A stretch of DNA of 64,000 nucleotides, from contig NZ_CP061179.1 in NCBI RefSeq assembly GCF_017355405.1, forward strand, positions 310,001-374,000, given 5' to 3'. Shown in pieces: positions 37,490 to 46,107 of the stretch. How positions within the stretch are numbered: the first letter of the stretch is position 1; every line of letters begins with the position of its first letter. This DNA is from Roseomonas haemaphysalidis. Lineage in GTDB: Bacteria > Pseudomonadota > Alphaproteobacteria > Acetobacterales > Acetobacteraceae. Position numbers and translations under genes: made by a program. Below the pieces are notes generated by a model. It was not told the DNA's origin. It ran no database searches and saw nothing but the letters and a program-made list of their open reading frames with translations.

Positions 37490-38557
37490 TCAGGGCTGCT
37501 TGAGGTCGCGCTTGCCGCTGAGATAAGCGCGCTGCATGCGTGCCTGGCGGCGCCCGGCGGCGTCCTGCGCCACGCGGTCCTTGCTTTGCGTGGACACCGC
37601 GAGTTCCTCGCTCAGCTTGCGGAAATGCGCCCAGCGCGCGGGGTCCAGCCGCCCGTCCTCCAGCGCCGCCTGCACGGCGCAGCCCGGCTCGCCCTGGTGC
37701 CGGCAGTCGCGAAAGCGGCACTGCGCCGAAAGCTGCTCGATGTCGTCGAACACGGTGCCGAGGCCCTCGTCGGCTTCCACCAGACCCACCTCGCGAATGC
37801 CTGGCGTGTCCAGGATCATGCCGCCGCCCGGCAGCAGCACCAGTTCGCGGAAGCTGGTGGTGTGCTTGCCGCGCCCATCCGCTTCCCGGATGCCCTGGGT
37901 GGCCATGCGTTCCTCGCCGAGCAGCGTGTTCACCAGGGTCGACTTGCCGACGCCGGAGGAGCCGATCAGCACGGCGGTCTCGCCCGGCCGGATGAGCCGC
38001 CTCAGCTCACCCAGTCCCAGGCCCTCGCGTGACGACACCGGCAACACCGGGCAGCCGGCCGCCACGGCGGCCACGGCCGCCGCCTGCTCCGCCACCCGGT
38101 CGCCCAGGTCCGCCTTGGTCAGCACCACCACCGGCTGCGCGCCGCTTTGCCAGGCGGCGGCCAGAAAGCGTTCCAGCCGCCGCGGGTTGAGGTCGGCGTT
38201 CAGGGAGCTGACCACGAACACCACGTCCACGTTGGCGGCGATCACCTGCACCGTCTGCAGGCTGTCCGCCGCCCGGCGCACAAAGGCGGTGCGGCGCGGC
38301 AGCACCGCCTGGATCACGGCCTTGGCCTCGCCCGGATTGGCGGACAGCGCCACCCAGTCGCCGGCCGCCGGGTGGCCGGCCTCGCGCGCCTCGTGGCGCA
38401 GCCGGCCCGACAGGCGGGCGGTCAGCGTGCCGCCCTCGGTCACGACCAGGGGCAGCTCGCGGCGGTGCACAATGATCCGCCCGGGCACAAGTCCGGCCCC
38501 GGCATGCGGCGCGAAGGCCTGCCGCAGCGCGTCGGACCAGCCGTATTGTTCGATCAA
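37490..38557 (-). CDS. rsgA: Ribosome small subunit-dependent GTPase A
   Basis: Circularly permuted GTPase (355 residues) that checks late 30S assembly. An OB-fold is followed by G-motifs in permuted order: LTKAD (G4), SSREG (G5), GSSGVGKSTLVN (G1) and DTPG (G3). A zinc site with Cys/His follows (CRFRDCRHQGEPGC). The TTG at 38557 is chosen because homologues start LEQYGW at this point and AAGGAA lies upstream; the ATG at 38641 would overlap the SDR gene. It follows the SDR gene by 58 bases. Confidence 0.9.
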   Translation of the reverse strand: MIEQYGWSDALRQAFAPHAGAGLVPGRIIVHRRELPLVVTEGGTLTARLSGRLRHEAREAGHPAAGDWVALSANPGEAKAVIQAVLPRRTAFVRRAADSLQTVQVIAANVDVVFVVSSLNADLNPRRLERFLAAAWQSGAQPVVVLTKADLGDRVAEQAAAVAAVAAGCPVLPVSSREGLGLGELRRLIRPGETAVLIGSSGVGKSTLVNTLLGEERMATQGIREADGRGKHTTSFRELVLLPGGGMILDTPGIREVGLVEADEGLGTVFDDIEQLSAQCRFRDCRHQGEPGCAVQAALEDGRLDPARWAHFRKLSEELAVSTQSKDRVAQDAAGRRQARMQRAYLSGKRDLKQP

Positions 38558-38615
38558 GGGCGGTGCTTCCTTCGGGAAGCCGGGTTGTAGCACCGCCCGC
38601 CCGGCAATCCGACCC

Positions 38616-39380
38616 TCAGCCCCCGCGCGCCTTGGCGGCAAAGTCGTTGAGCTGGGCCATGGTGGCGTCGAACCGCCCTTCCGCCTCGGCGAAGCGCAGG
38701 CCGCGCACGCGTTCCACCAGGATCTCGGCCGGCGTGGGTTGCCGCGCGAACAGCGCCATCACCTCATCCGCGAAGGCATCCAGCGGCTGGTAGCCGGGGC
38801 GGCTTTCCTGGCCGGGGGTGAGACCGGTCTGCACCGCCGGCGGCGCCAGCTCGATCACCTCCACCCGTCCCCGCAGCGCGGCGCGCAGCGACACCGTGTA
38901 GGAATGCATGGCCGCTTTGGTGGCGTTGTAGGTGGGCGTCGCCACCAGTGGCACGAAGGCAAGGCCGGAAGTGACGTTGACGATCGCCGCACCCGGCTGC
39001 GAGGACAGATGCCCGACCAGCCCGTCGATCAGCCGGATGGGGCCGAGCAGGTTGGTGGCGATGGTCTGCTCCGCATCCGACAGGTCCCGCGCCTGGTCCA
39101 GCGTCTCGAAGCGCATGATGCCGGCGTTGTTGACCAGCACGTTGACCGCCGGGTGCTCGGCCAACAGGCGCCGGGCGAAGTCGGCCACCCCCCCGGCGCT
39201 GTCCACGTCCAGTTCGATCGCGTGCATGTTGGCGCGTCCGGCGACGGTGTCCTCCAGCGCCGCCAGCCGCCGTCCGGCGACGATCACGGTGTTGCCCGCA
39301 TCGTGGAAGCGCTGCGCCAGGGCCGCGCCGATACCGGAGCCGCCGCCGGTGATCAGGATGGTGTTGCCGGTCGGGTTCAT
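38616..39380 (-). CDS. Short-chain dehydrogenase/reductase, DltE-like
   Basis: Classical SDR (254 residues): NAD(P) motif ITGGGSGIGAALA, NNAGIM, the catalytic Ser in VNVTSGLA and YNATK carrying Tyr and Lys. The C-terminal ERVRGLRFAEAEGRFD is typical of the DltE/YqjQ-like group. The ATG at 39380 has GGAG upstream. The substrate is unknown and there is no pathway partner; rsgA lies downstream on the same strand. Confidence 0.88.
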   Translation of the reverse strand: MNPTGNTILITGGGSGIGAALAQRFHDAGNTVIVAGRRLAALEDTVAGRANMHAIELDVDSAGGVADFARRLLAEHPAVNVLVNNAGIMRFETLDQARDLSDAEQTIATNLLGPIRLIDGLVGHLSSQPGAAIVNVTSGLAFVPLVATPTYNATKAAMHSYTVSLRAALRGRVEVIELAPPAVQTGLTPGQESRPGYQPLDAFADEVMALFARQPTPAEILVERVRGLRFAEAEGRFDATMAQLNDFAAKARGG

Positions 39381-39632
39381 GGTGCTGGCTCCAAACAAGG
39401 GGTGCGGGTGGCCAGGGCCACCCGTGCAGCAACGCCGCCGTCGGACCAGCAGCGGATCAAGGCTGCGCGAGAACCCGGCACGGCGGCATGGCGGCCCGGC
39501 GTTTTCGCGCGGTGCGATCATCACGTTTCAGCAAAATCGCGCTGGGGTGGCTTGCCCCACGTCGTCAATGCGGCAGCATCCACGGCCTCACTGCCGGCGG
39601 CGCCACGGCCCGCCTCTTCGAAAGGTTGGTTC

Positions 39633-39836
39633 ATGATCGCCCGGCGTTCCGTCCTCGCAGTGGCGACGACCCTCGCACTGGCGGCGGCGGGCTTCGCGGA
39701 GCCGGCGTCCAACGACCCCAACGGCTTGGCGTTCCGCGACGGCGTGCTGGACATCAACTGGCGCCCCTTCGCCAAGGTGGACGACGCGCAGCCACGCACC
39801 GGGGCACTGACCCAGCTGCTGGAAAAGAATCTTTGA
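39633..39836 (+). CDS. Small exported protein (67 aa)
   Basis: Not recognised. A signal peptide (MIARRSVLAVATTLALAAAGFA) is followed by a mature peptide of about 45 residues with no Cys (EPASNDPNGLAFRDGVLDINW, then a polar tail). AAAGG precedes the ATG. Its stop overlaps the TTG of the next gene (TTGA), so the three small exported proteins at 39633-40560 are translationally coupled. Confidence 0.6.
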   Translation: MIARRSVLAVATTLALAAAGFAEPASNDPNGLAFRDGVLDINWRPFAKVDDAQPRTGALTQLLEKNL

Positions 39837-40282
39837 GGCCGGCCCCGCCACGCGGCGGCCGCAGGGTCCTGGCCGCCGCCGCGCTGGCGCTGGCCACATC
39901 CCCGACCGCCGGTCGGGCTGCCCCTGAAAACGCCGGGTTGCAGGCATTCTGGCAAGACTTCCGCCGGGCCGTGCTGGCCGGTGACATGGCGGCGGTCACG
40001 CGGATGAGCCGGCTGCCGGTGGCCAGCCATGGCGAGCTGGACGACGAACCCGTGCTGCCGCTTTCCGCCAGCAGCCTGCCGACCGCCTTTCGCCGCCTGC
40101 TGCGGCGGGTGGATGACCCGGCCACCGGGCGCAGCGTGCTGGACCGCATCCGCGACACGCCGCAACCGCGCATCGACCCGCGCAACGCCGTGCCGGGCCA
40201 GGTGCGCGTGGACGACCTGGTGTTCGAGCGTGGGCGCGACGGCTGGCGGCTGACCATCTTGTACCGAGGACCGGACGAATGA
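39833..40282 (+). CDS. Small exported protein (149 aa), possibly NTF2-like
   Basis: Second of three coupled small exported proteins. The TTG at 39833 overlaps the previous stop and gives a signal peptide (RRVLAAAALALATSPTAGRAA). The mature part (FWQDFRRAVLAGDMAAVTRMSRLPV, VRVDDLVFERGRDGWRLTILY) has the helix-then-beta pattern of NTF2-like or SnoaL-like domains, which I infer from layout only. No catalytic residues are evident. Its stop overlaps the next start (ATGA). Confidence 0.55.
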   Translation: MRPAPPRGGRRVLAAAALALATSPTAGRAAPENAGLQAFWQDFRRAVLAGDMAAVTRMSRLPVASHGELDDEPVLPLSASSLPTAFRRLLRRVDDPATGRSVLDRIRDTPQPRIDPRNAVPGQVRVDDLVFERGRDGWRLTILYRGPDE

Positions 40283-40560
40283 CCACGCGCGGCCTGATGC
40301 TGGTCCTGCTGCTGGTGGCTCCACCGGCCCTGGCGGCGGAACTGCCGCACGAGGTGGCGGAGTTCGTTGCCCGCCGCGACCGCTGCGACCACTTCCGCGG
40401 CGAGGACGCCGAGAATCCCGCCCGCATCCGCGAGATCCAGCGCGGGCTGCGGGCGAACTGCGAAGGCACCGACGCGGCACTGGCCCGGCTGAAGCAGCGC
40501 TTCGCCGGCCATGCGGCCGCCCGCGCCGTGCTCGACCGCTACGACGACGCGGTGGAGTGA
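40279..40560 (+). CDS. Small exported helical protein (93 aa)
   Basis: Third coupled small exported protein. A signal peptide (MTTRGLMLVLLLVAPPALA) is followed by a compact helical region with two Cys: VAEFVARRDRCDHFRGED and LRANCEGTDAALARLKQRF. This CDHFRGE...CxGTD pattern occurs in small periplasmic proteins of other proteobacteria, of unknown role. The 3' end overlaps the convergent DUF2157 gene by 22 bases. Confidence 0.65.
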   Translation: MTTRGLMLVLLLVAPPALAAELPHEVAEFVARRDRCDHFRGEDAENPARIREIQRGLRANCEGTDAALARLKQRFAGHAAARAVLDRYDDAVE

Positions 40561-41552
40561 GGCGCCGCCGCGTCTTCCACCATCCAGCGTTCGTTGAGGC
40601 GCCACAACCCGACGGCGAAGATCAGCATCAGCACGCCGCCGCCCAGCAGGCTGAGCGGCGTGGCACCCAGCCGTTCGAACCACTGGGTGTAGAAATGAAT
40701 GCCGCCGAACACGCAGGCGAGGTTGAGCAGCCAGCGCCGGTTGCTGCGCCCGGCCCAGATCGCCGCGCCGAGCAGCGCCAGCGCCCAGGCGATGCTGAAG
40801 GCATCCGCCGGCACTGGCCGCCACAGCAGCCGGAGCAGCCACGCCGCGTTGTCGCCCCAGAGCGAACCGACCCAGAAGCCCAGGTTGACCAGCAGCAGCG
40901 CCGTGCGCGCCGCGATGTCGGCCAGCCGCGCCCCCGCCGCGCGCAGCCGCTCGGCCAGCCCGTGCGCCGCCGCCGCGAAGCCCGAGAACGCCAGCACGGT
41001 GAGCAGCGGTTCTTCCGTCCCCAGGGCATAGAAGGCGTGGCCATAGGCTGTGCCGCTGCCCAGCATGCCGCCCAGCAGCAGCACCGCCAGCGCCACCAGC
41101 AGGCCGCTGCCGGCCAGCACGGCGCAGCCCGCGAACAGCGCCGCCACCAGCAGAAACGCAATGCGCGAATCCAGCAGCGGCACCTCCTCCGCCGTGCCGT
41201 CCAGCGACAGTTGCCCGCCGCTTAGCACCAGGATGCTGGCGCCCAGCAACAGGGCCGCGACCAGCACCAGGATGGTCGCCAGGACGGCCCAGCGGCGGCG
41301 GCCGGACAGCACCAGCCACGCGCCGCAGGCCAGCATCGCCAGCCCCAGCGGCACCGCGGTCAGGATGCTGGGCAGCAGGGCCAGCACGCCGCCGCTCACC
41401 GCCAGCACGCCAAAGCCGATCAGGGCGTTGACCAGCAGCGAGCCGGTGTCGCGCCGGCCGAGGCGGGCCAGCCGGTCGTGCTCCTGCCGCGTGATCTGGC
41501 CGTCCTCCAGCAGCCGCGACAGGTCGAGCGTGACCTTTACCATCCCATCCAT
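40539..41552 (-). CDS. DUF2157 multi-pass membrane protein
   Basis: Inner-membrane protein (337 residues). The cytoplasmic N-terminus (LSRLLEDGQITRQEHDRLARL) and the following run of about nine or ten hydrophobic helices (for example LLVNALIGFGVLAVSGGVLALLP and WAVLATILVLVAALLLGASILVL) match DUF2157. The family is of unknown function. It ends with a helix before LNERWMVEDA. It diverges from the ATP-grasp cluster across a palindrome at 41607-41621 and overlaps the small exported gene at its 3' end. Confidence 0.8.
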   Translation of the reverse strand: MDGMVKVTLDLSRLLEDGQITRQEHDRLARLGRRDTGSLLVNALIGFGVLAVSGGVLALLPSILTAVPLGLAMLACGAWLVLSGRRRWAVLATILVLVAALLLGASILVLSGGQLSLDGTAEEVPLLDSRIAFLLVAALFAGCAVLAGSGLLVALAVLLLGGMLGSGTAYGHAFYALGTEEPLLTVLAFSGFAAAAHGLAERLRAAGARLADIAARTALLLVNLGFWVGSLWGDNAAWLLRLLWRPVPADAFSIAWALALLGAAIWAGRSNRRWLLNLACVFGGIHFYTQWFERLGATPLSLLGGGVLMLIFAVGLWRLNERWMVEDAAAPHSTASS

Positions 41553-41606
41553 ACCCTTCCGATATGCCGCCAGGGCCGGCGGCGCGGCTTTGCGGCAGAC
41601 TGATAG

Positions 41607-41621
41607 GGAAGTGACACTTCC
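41607..41621. promoter_or_regulatory. Operator-like palindrome upstream of the ATP-grasp cluster
   Basis: GGAAGTG-A-CACTTCC is a perfect 7-1-7 inverted repeat in the divergent region between DUF2157 and the first ligase gene. A TTGACA lies just after it (41628-41633), but no matching -10 is clear. It may bind a repressor controlling the eight-gene cluster; no regulator gene is adjacent. Confidence 0.45.
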
Positions 41622-41708
41622 GGCAAGTTGACATCACCCGCGCCAGATTGCCTTCTGCCCTGCAACGAACCACGCCGTCGGGACCGCCCGCCGTGCCCTG
41701 GGCAGGAC

Positions 41709-42890
41709 ATGCTGAGCACCGAACCCGCGCCAATGGCGGCCATCCGCCGCGCTCGCCTGCCCCGCGACGACCGCTTTGTCGCCGAGGCGGAGGCCCTGGG
41801 CTTCGGCTTTCATTCCCCGGACGGGCGCGAGTACTGGTGCCGCGATGCCTGCTACGTGCTGGACGCCCGCGTGGCGGAGCGCATGGCGGCGGCGGCCCGG
41901 GAGCTGGAAGCCATGATCGACGCCGCCGCCGATGCGGTGGTGCGGGCCGGCGACTACCGTGGCTTTGGCTTCTCCGATCGTCTAGCGCGGCTGGTGGAGG
42001 CCTCGCACCGCGCGGCGGAGCCGTCGCTCTACGGGCGCTTTGACTTCCGGCTGGCGCCGGATGGCGACATCAAGCTGTTCGAGTTCAATGCCGAAACCCC
42101 CGCCGCGCTGTTCGAGGCTGCGGTGGTGCAGCTCGCCTGGTTCGAACGCCAGGCACCGAACCTGCCCCCCGGCGCCGACCAGTGGAGTGCCATCGACGAC
42201 GCGCTGGTGGCCCGCTGGCCTGCCCTGCGGCTGCCGCCGCGCATCCACTTCGCCGCCGAGCGGAACCGGGACGACGAGATCGCCCAGGTGGCCTACCTGA
42301 TGGCCACCGCCCGCGCCGCCGGGCATGGCGCGGAATTCGTCGCGGTGGACGACATCTCCTGGCATGCGGGCCTCGGACGCTTTGTGTTGCCGGACGGCGG
42401 GCCGCTGGAAGCATGCTTCAAGCTCTATCCCTGGGACTGGATGGATGCCGAGGAAGGCGGGCCGCTGCTGCCCGCGCGCGGCACCCGGTGGATCGAGCCG
42501 GCGCGGCGCATGCTGCAGGCCAACAAGGCCATCCTGGCGGAGCTGTGGCGGATGTTCCCCGGCCACCCCCTGCTGCTGCCGGCCGCGCTGGAGCGCGGCG
42601 GGGTGGCGGGCGATGCCATCGGCAAGCCGGCGCTGGGGCTGGAAGGCCATGGCATGCTGGTGGACGCCGATGCCGGCGCCTCGACCGAGCGGGCGGAGGG
42701 GCTGCCACCCTCGCCCACCGTGTGGCAGCAATGGGCGCCGTTGCCGGCGCATGACGCGGGCGGCATGGCCGCCTATCCGGTGATGGGGGTGTGGTCCGTG
42801 GGCGGCCAGCCCTGCGGCCTGGGCATCCGCGAAGGAGACGGGCTGGTGACCACGCTGGAAGACCGCTTCGTGCCGCATATCCTGCTGTGA
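41709..42890 (+). CDS. Glutathionylspermidine synthase-like ATP-grasp ligase (YgiC/YjfC type)
   Basis: Predicted ATP-dependent amide ligase (393 residues), related to the synthetase half of E. coli glutathionylspermidine synthase and to YgiC/YjfC. The metal/ATP residues are intact: Arg110 and Asp112 in YGRFDF, Glu125 and Asn127 in LFEFNAETPA, and a Lys in IGKPALGLEGHG. There is no amidase domain. It should join a carboxylate to an amine (a peptide tail, polyamine or cell-wall amine), but the substrates are unknown. The ATG at 41709 is chosen; ATG at 41733 is possible. It is the first gene of the eight-gene envelope cluster, eight bases before its paralogue. Confidence 0.85.
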   Translation: MLSTEPAPMAAIRRARLPRDDRFVAEAEALGFGFHSPDGREYWCRDACYVLDARVAERMAAAARELEAMIDAAADAVVRAGDYRGFGFSDRLARLVEASHRAAEPSLYGRFDFRLAPDGDIKLFEFNAETPAALFEAAVVQLAWFERQAPNLPPGADQWSAIDDALVARWPALRLPPRIHFAAERNRDDEIAQVAYLMATARAAGHGAEFVAVDDISWHAGLGRFVLPDGGPLEACFKLYPWDWMDAEEGGPLLPARGTRWIEPARRMLQANKAILAELWRMFPGHPLLLPAALERGGVAGDAIGKPALGLEGHGMLVDADAGASTERAEGLPPSPTVWQQWAPLPAHDAGGMAAYPVMGVWSVGGQPCGLGIREGDGLVTTLEDRFVPHILL

Positions 42891-42898
42891 GGACCACC

Positions 42899-44059
42899 AT
42901 GCTTTCGCTTCGCCGGCTGCGCGCCCCCACCCCCGGCCCGTTTCGCGACCGGCTGCGCGCGCTGGGCCTGCTGGAGCCCGGCGCCGCCGGCGGCGCACCT
43001 TATTGGAACACGGAGGCTGCCTACGCCTTGACCGCCGACGAAGCCGCCCGCTGGCTGCAGGCCGCCGACACCGTGCATGCCCTGTGCCTGCGGGCGATCG
43101 ACGCGGTGATCGCGGCCGGCGACTACGCCCCCTTCGGCATCCAGAGCGCCAACATGGTTTCGGCCATCGAGCAAAGCTGGCGGGCGCGCGAAACCGCCTT
43201 TGTGGGCCGCATGGACTTCACCCTGGACGGAAACGGCGTACCCCGGCTGCTGGACTACGAGGCCGATGGCCCGGTGTGCATGCCGGAGGCGTCCTATCTG
43301 CAGTGGGAATGGTTTGAAAGCTGGAAGGCCGCGCATGGCGCCGGCGGCGAGGACCAGGAAAACCTGATCTACGAGAAGCTGCTCGACATGTGGCGCAAGC
43401 TGCGCCTGGGCGGTCGCCTGGCCATTGCCAGCGGCGGCGATGCCGACGGCGATGGCGCACCGCTGGACACCGCCGAGCGCTTCACCGCCGACTGGCTGGC
43501 CGACACGGCGGGCGAGGTGGGGCTGGACCTGCACCGCTGCGGCATTGCCCAGGTGGGATGGGACACAGAGGCGCTGCGCTTCACCGACGTCGGGGACGCG
43601 GTGCTGGAACTGCTGGTCAAGCTTTATCCCTGGCGTTGGATGGAGCGGGAACAGAACGTCGATGCCCTGCCCGCCAGCCGCACACGCATCCTGCCGCAGC
43701 CCTGGACACGCCTGCTGGCGGACAAGGCGCTGCTGGCGGTGTTGTGGACGATGTTTCCCGATTGCCCCTTTCTGCTGCCCGCGGCGCTGGAGCCCGGCGT
43801 GCTGGACGGGCCGGTGGTGAGCAAACCCCGCAGGGGCTGGGATGGCGAAGGCGTGTCGTTGCCTGGCCAGCCCGCCGCCACGGAGCATGGCCCCTTGCTG
43901 TGGCAGGCCCATTGCCCCCTGCCGCTGCTGGACGGCGTGCATGCCGCGCCCAGCGTGTGGATGATCGATGGCGCCGCCGCCGGGCTGTCGTTCCGCGAAT
44001 CCCCCATGCCCGTCACGCGCATCGATGCGCGCTTCGTGCCCCACATCCTCGCCCCCTGA
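42899..44059 (+). CDS. Divergent paralogous ATP-grasp ligase with altered metal site
   Basis: Second glutathionylspermidine-synthase-like protein (386 residues), colinear with the first, sharing the WNTEAAY, KLYPWRWM and FVPHILAP frames. Arg104 and Asp106 (GRMDF) remain, but the Glu-x-Asn metal pair reads Asp119-Tyr-Glu121 (LLDYEADGP), and the distal KPxxGREG-like loop reads KPRRGWDG. It may have a different substrate, bind a different metal or act as a non-catalytic partner. The ATG at 42899 is six bases after the first ligase stop. Confidence 0.83.
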   Translation: MLSLRRLRAPTPGPFRDRLRALGLLEPGAAGGAPYWNTEAAYALTADEAARWLQAADTVHALCLRAIDAVIAAGDYAPFGIQSANMVSAIEQSWRARETAFVGRMDFTLDGNGVPRLLDYEADGPVCMPEASYLQWEWFESWKAAHGAGGEDQENLIYEKLLDMWRKLRLGGRLAIASGGDADGDGAPLDTAERFTADWLADTAGEVGLDLHRCGIAQVGWDTEALRFTDVGDAVLELLVKLYPWRWMEREQNVDALPASRTRILPQPWTRLLADKALLAVLWTMFPDCPFLLPAALEPGVLDGPVVSKPRRGWDGEGVSLPGQPAATEHGPLLWQAHCPLPLLDGVHAAPSVWMIDGAAAGLSFRESPMPVTRIDARFVPHILAP

Positions 44060-44079
44060 GCCGGAGCCGCAGACCGCGC

Positions 44080-44505
44080 ATGCACGCCGTCGATATCCTC
44101 GACATCTTTCCCGCCACGCTGCTGGGCTTTCTGGTGGCTTTCACGCTGGGCGCGGCGTTCTGGGCGCTCGGCCTGATGCTGGTGTCCGCGGTGACGCCGC
44201 AAAAGGAACTGGCGCTGCTGCGCGCCGGCAACCTGCCCACCGCCATCGCCTTTGGCGGCAAGGCGGTGGGCATGGTGTTGCCCATCGCCGCCGTGGCGGG
44301 CAGCGCCGCCGGACCGCTGGACCAGGCCATCTGGTGCGCCGTGGCGGTGCTGGTGCAGTTGCTGGCGCACCTGTTGTTGTCCGCCCTGCTGCAGGGACGC
44401 CTGCGGGCGGAGATCGAGGCGGACGAGGTGGGCGGCGGCGCGGTGTTCATCGCCTTCATGCAGGTGGGCGCCGGCATTCTCAACAATGCCTGCATGGCGG
44501 GCTGA
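44080..44505 (+). CDS. DUF350 membrane protein (YjfL-like)
   Basis: A 141-residue integral membrane protein with four predicted helices in two similar halves (FPATLLGFLVAFTLGAAFWALGLMLVS, AIAFGGKAVGMVLPIAAVAGSAAG, and so on), matching DUF350. E. coli YjfL is this family and sits beside YjfM (DUF1190) and YjfC (ATP-grasp ligase), the same trio as here. Function is unknown; the association suggests an envelope modification system. It lies 20 bases after the second ligase. Confidence 0.87.
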   Translation: MHAVDILDIFPATLLGFLVAFTLGAAFWALGLMLVSAVTPQKELALLRAGNLPTAIAFGGKAVGMVLPIAAVAGSAAGPLDQAIWCAVAVLVQLLAHLLLSALLQGRLRAEIEADEVGGGAVFIAFMQVGAGILNNACMAG

Positions 44506-44508
44506 GCG

Positions 44509-45480
44509 GTGACGCACGCGCCGCCCCCGCGCCTTGGCCGTTCCCGCACCGTGCGGGCGGCGGCGCTGGTGACGGTGGGCCTTGCCGCGACAGCCTGCGA
44601 CGAAGCGCCGCTCCCCGACACGCCTCTGGACGCCGCCCAGCGCCTGGAAGCCTGCGAGGCGGCGCATCGGCGCCTGTCCGCCGACCCGGCGCGGTGCCAG
44701 ACGCTGGAACGCGTGGCGCAAAGCGAACAGGCGGCCACGCGCCCCCGCTTCACCCTTCGGGCGGATTGCGAGGCCAGCTTCGGCGCGGGGGCCTGCGAGG
44801 GCGGCGAACCCTCGGCCGGCAATCTGTGGCGGCCCGTGCTGGCCGGCTGGTTCGCCGACCCGCGAAGCGGCGACCGGCTGCCGGCCGTGCGGGACCGGCA
44901 AGGCGGCGTCTGGGCACTCGGCCCCCCGGGGCAGCAGCCGCAACCGGTCACGGACGGGCTCCTGCCGCCCAAAAGCGTCGGCCAGGATCTTGGCGGCACC
45001 AGCTTCGACCGCCGGGCGCCCGGCTATGACGACCGCGCGGACTGCGAAGCCGGCTGGGACCGCTGCGAGCCCACCGTCCTGCCCAGCCGGTTCACGGAAC
45101 AACAGGGCTGCGAGGCCGTGTGGACCCGCTGCCAGGAACTGTCGCTGCCCGGCACCCGCATCGCCAGCGGCGGCGGGTCGGGCGGCGTCGTCGGCGGCCA
45201 CGGCTGGTCCGGCCATTACAACCAGGTGTGGTTCAGCCACACCGGCTACGCGCCGCGCTGGCAGGGCTGGGGCTGGACCGCGGACCGCGCGCCCGCCGCA
45301 ACCTATCGTCCCGCCGGCGGCGGCGTTGCGCAGGCCTGGGACAGCGGCGCGCGGCGGCTGGCGCCGGCGCGCAGCCTGGCCAGCATCGCGGGCGATGGCG
45401 GCGCGCTGTCCAGCCGCACCGAAACCGTGTCCCGCGCCGGCTTCGGCGCGACGGGCCGGTCTTATTCCTCCGGAGGCTGA
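44509..45480 (+). CDS. DUF1190 lipoprotein (YgiB/YjfM-like)
   Basis: Predicted lipoprotein (323 residues). The signal ends in a lipobox, ATAC with Cys30. The mature part matches DUF1190: repeated acidic Cys segments (ADCEASFGAGAC, ADCEAGWDRCEP, QGCEAVWTRC), a NLWRPVLAGWFADPR core and a Gly/Ser-rich low-complexity tail. E. coli YgiB and YjfM occur with ATP-grasp partners YgiC and YjfC, which have been proposed to modify them. The GTG at 44509 starts three bases after the DUF350 stop. The exposed tail is a candidate modification target; this is inference. Confidence 0.83.
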   Translation: MTHAPPPRLGRSRTVRAAALVTVGLAATACDEAPLPDTPLDAAQRLEACEAAHRRLSADPARCQTLERVAQSEQAATRPRFTLRADCEASFGAGACEGGEPSAGNLWRPVLAGWFADPRSGDRLPAVRDRQGGVWALGPPGQQPQPVTDGLLPPKSVGQDLGGTSFDRRAPGYDDRADCEAGWDRCEPTVLPSRFTEQQGCEAVWTRCQELSLPGTRIASGGGSGGVVGGHGWSGHYNQVWFSHTGYAPRWQGWGWTADRAPAATYRPAGGGVAQAWDSGARRLAPARSLASIAGDGGALSSRTETVSRAGFGATGRSYSSGG

Positions 45481-45483
45481 GGC

Positions 45484-46107
45484 ATGATGCACGAGGCCGG
45501 GGCGGCCACCTGGATGTCCGCGGCGCAGCGGCGGCTTTTGCTGGCCTTGCTGGGTGGCGCCGCCGCGATGGGGTTGGTGGGCTGGGCGGTGCCGCCTGCC
45601 GGGGCAGCCTTCTGGGCGGCGCTGCTGGGGGGTGCCGCCGCCGGGCTGGTATTCGGCTGGTGGCTCGGCGGCGCCGCGGCCGGGCAGCGGCTGGACCGCA
45701 TGTTGCTGGGCCGCTTCGGCCCACCCGCGCCGGCCTGGGCGCCGTCCCACCCGGCGGCCATGGAGCCCTCCGCGCGCGAAGCGCTGGAACGCGCCGCGGT
45801 GCCGATGCTGCTGAGCCAGCTGCAGGAAGCCGGACGCAGCGGCGGCGCGCCGGCCACGGTGGAACCGCTGCTGGCCATGGCGCGCGACATCATGCGCCAG
45901 CCCGTGCCGCCTGCGCGCGAGATCACCCTCCTGGTGACCGCCCTGCCACCCATCGTCCAGGCCGCCGGGCGCAAGGACCGCGACGTGACCAGCGCCTGCG
46001 CGCTGTTGCAGGCCGCGCTGCGCAGCCGGGTGGAGGAACCCGACCTGTCGGCGCAGCTCGACAAGCTGCTGGCCGTTCCGGCCCGGCGTGGGCGGGGGCG
46101 GTCATGA
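45484..46107 (+). CDS. Membrane protein of unknown function (207 aa)
   Basis: Not recognised. Two predicted helices near the N-terminus (about 18-36 and 40-62, rich in Gly and Ala) are followed by a cytoplasmic helical domain of about 140 residues (ALERAAVPMLLSQLQEAG, ALPPIVQAAGRKDRDVTSACALLQAAL). GGAGG lies seven bases before the ATG. The stop overlaps the next start (ATGA). It is the fifth gene of the ATP-grasp cluster. Confidence 0.65.
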   Translation: MMHEAGAATWMSAAQRRLLLALLGGAAAMGLVGWAVPPAGAAFWAALLGGAAAGLVFGWWLGGAAAGQRLDRMLLGRFGPPAPAWAPSHPAAMEPSAREALERAAVPMLLSQLQEAGRSGGAPATVEPLLAMARDIMRQPVPPAREITLLVTALPPIVQAAGRKDRDVTSACALLQAALRSRVEEPDLSAQLDKLLAVPARRGRGRS

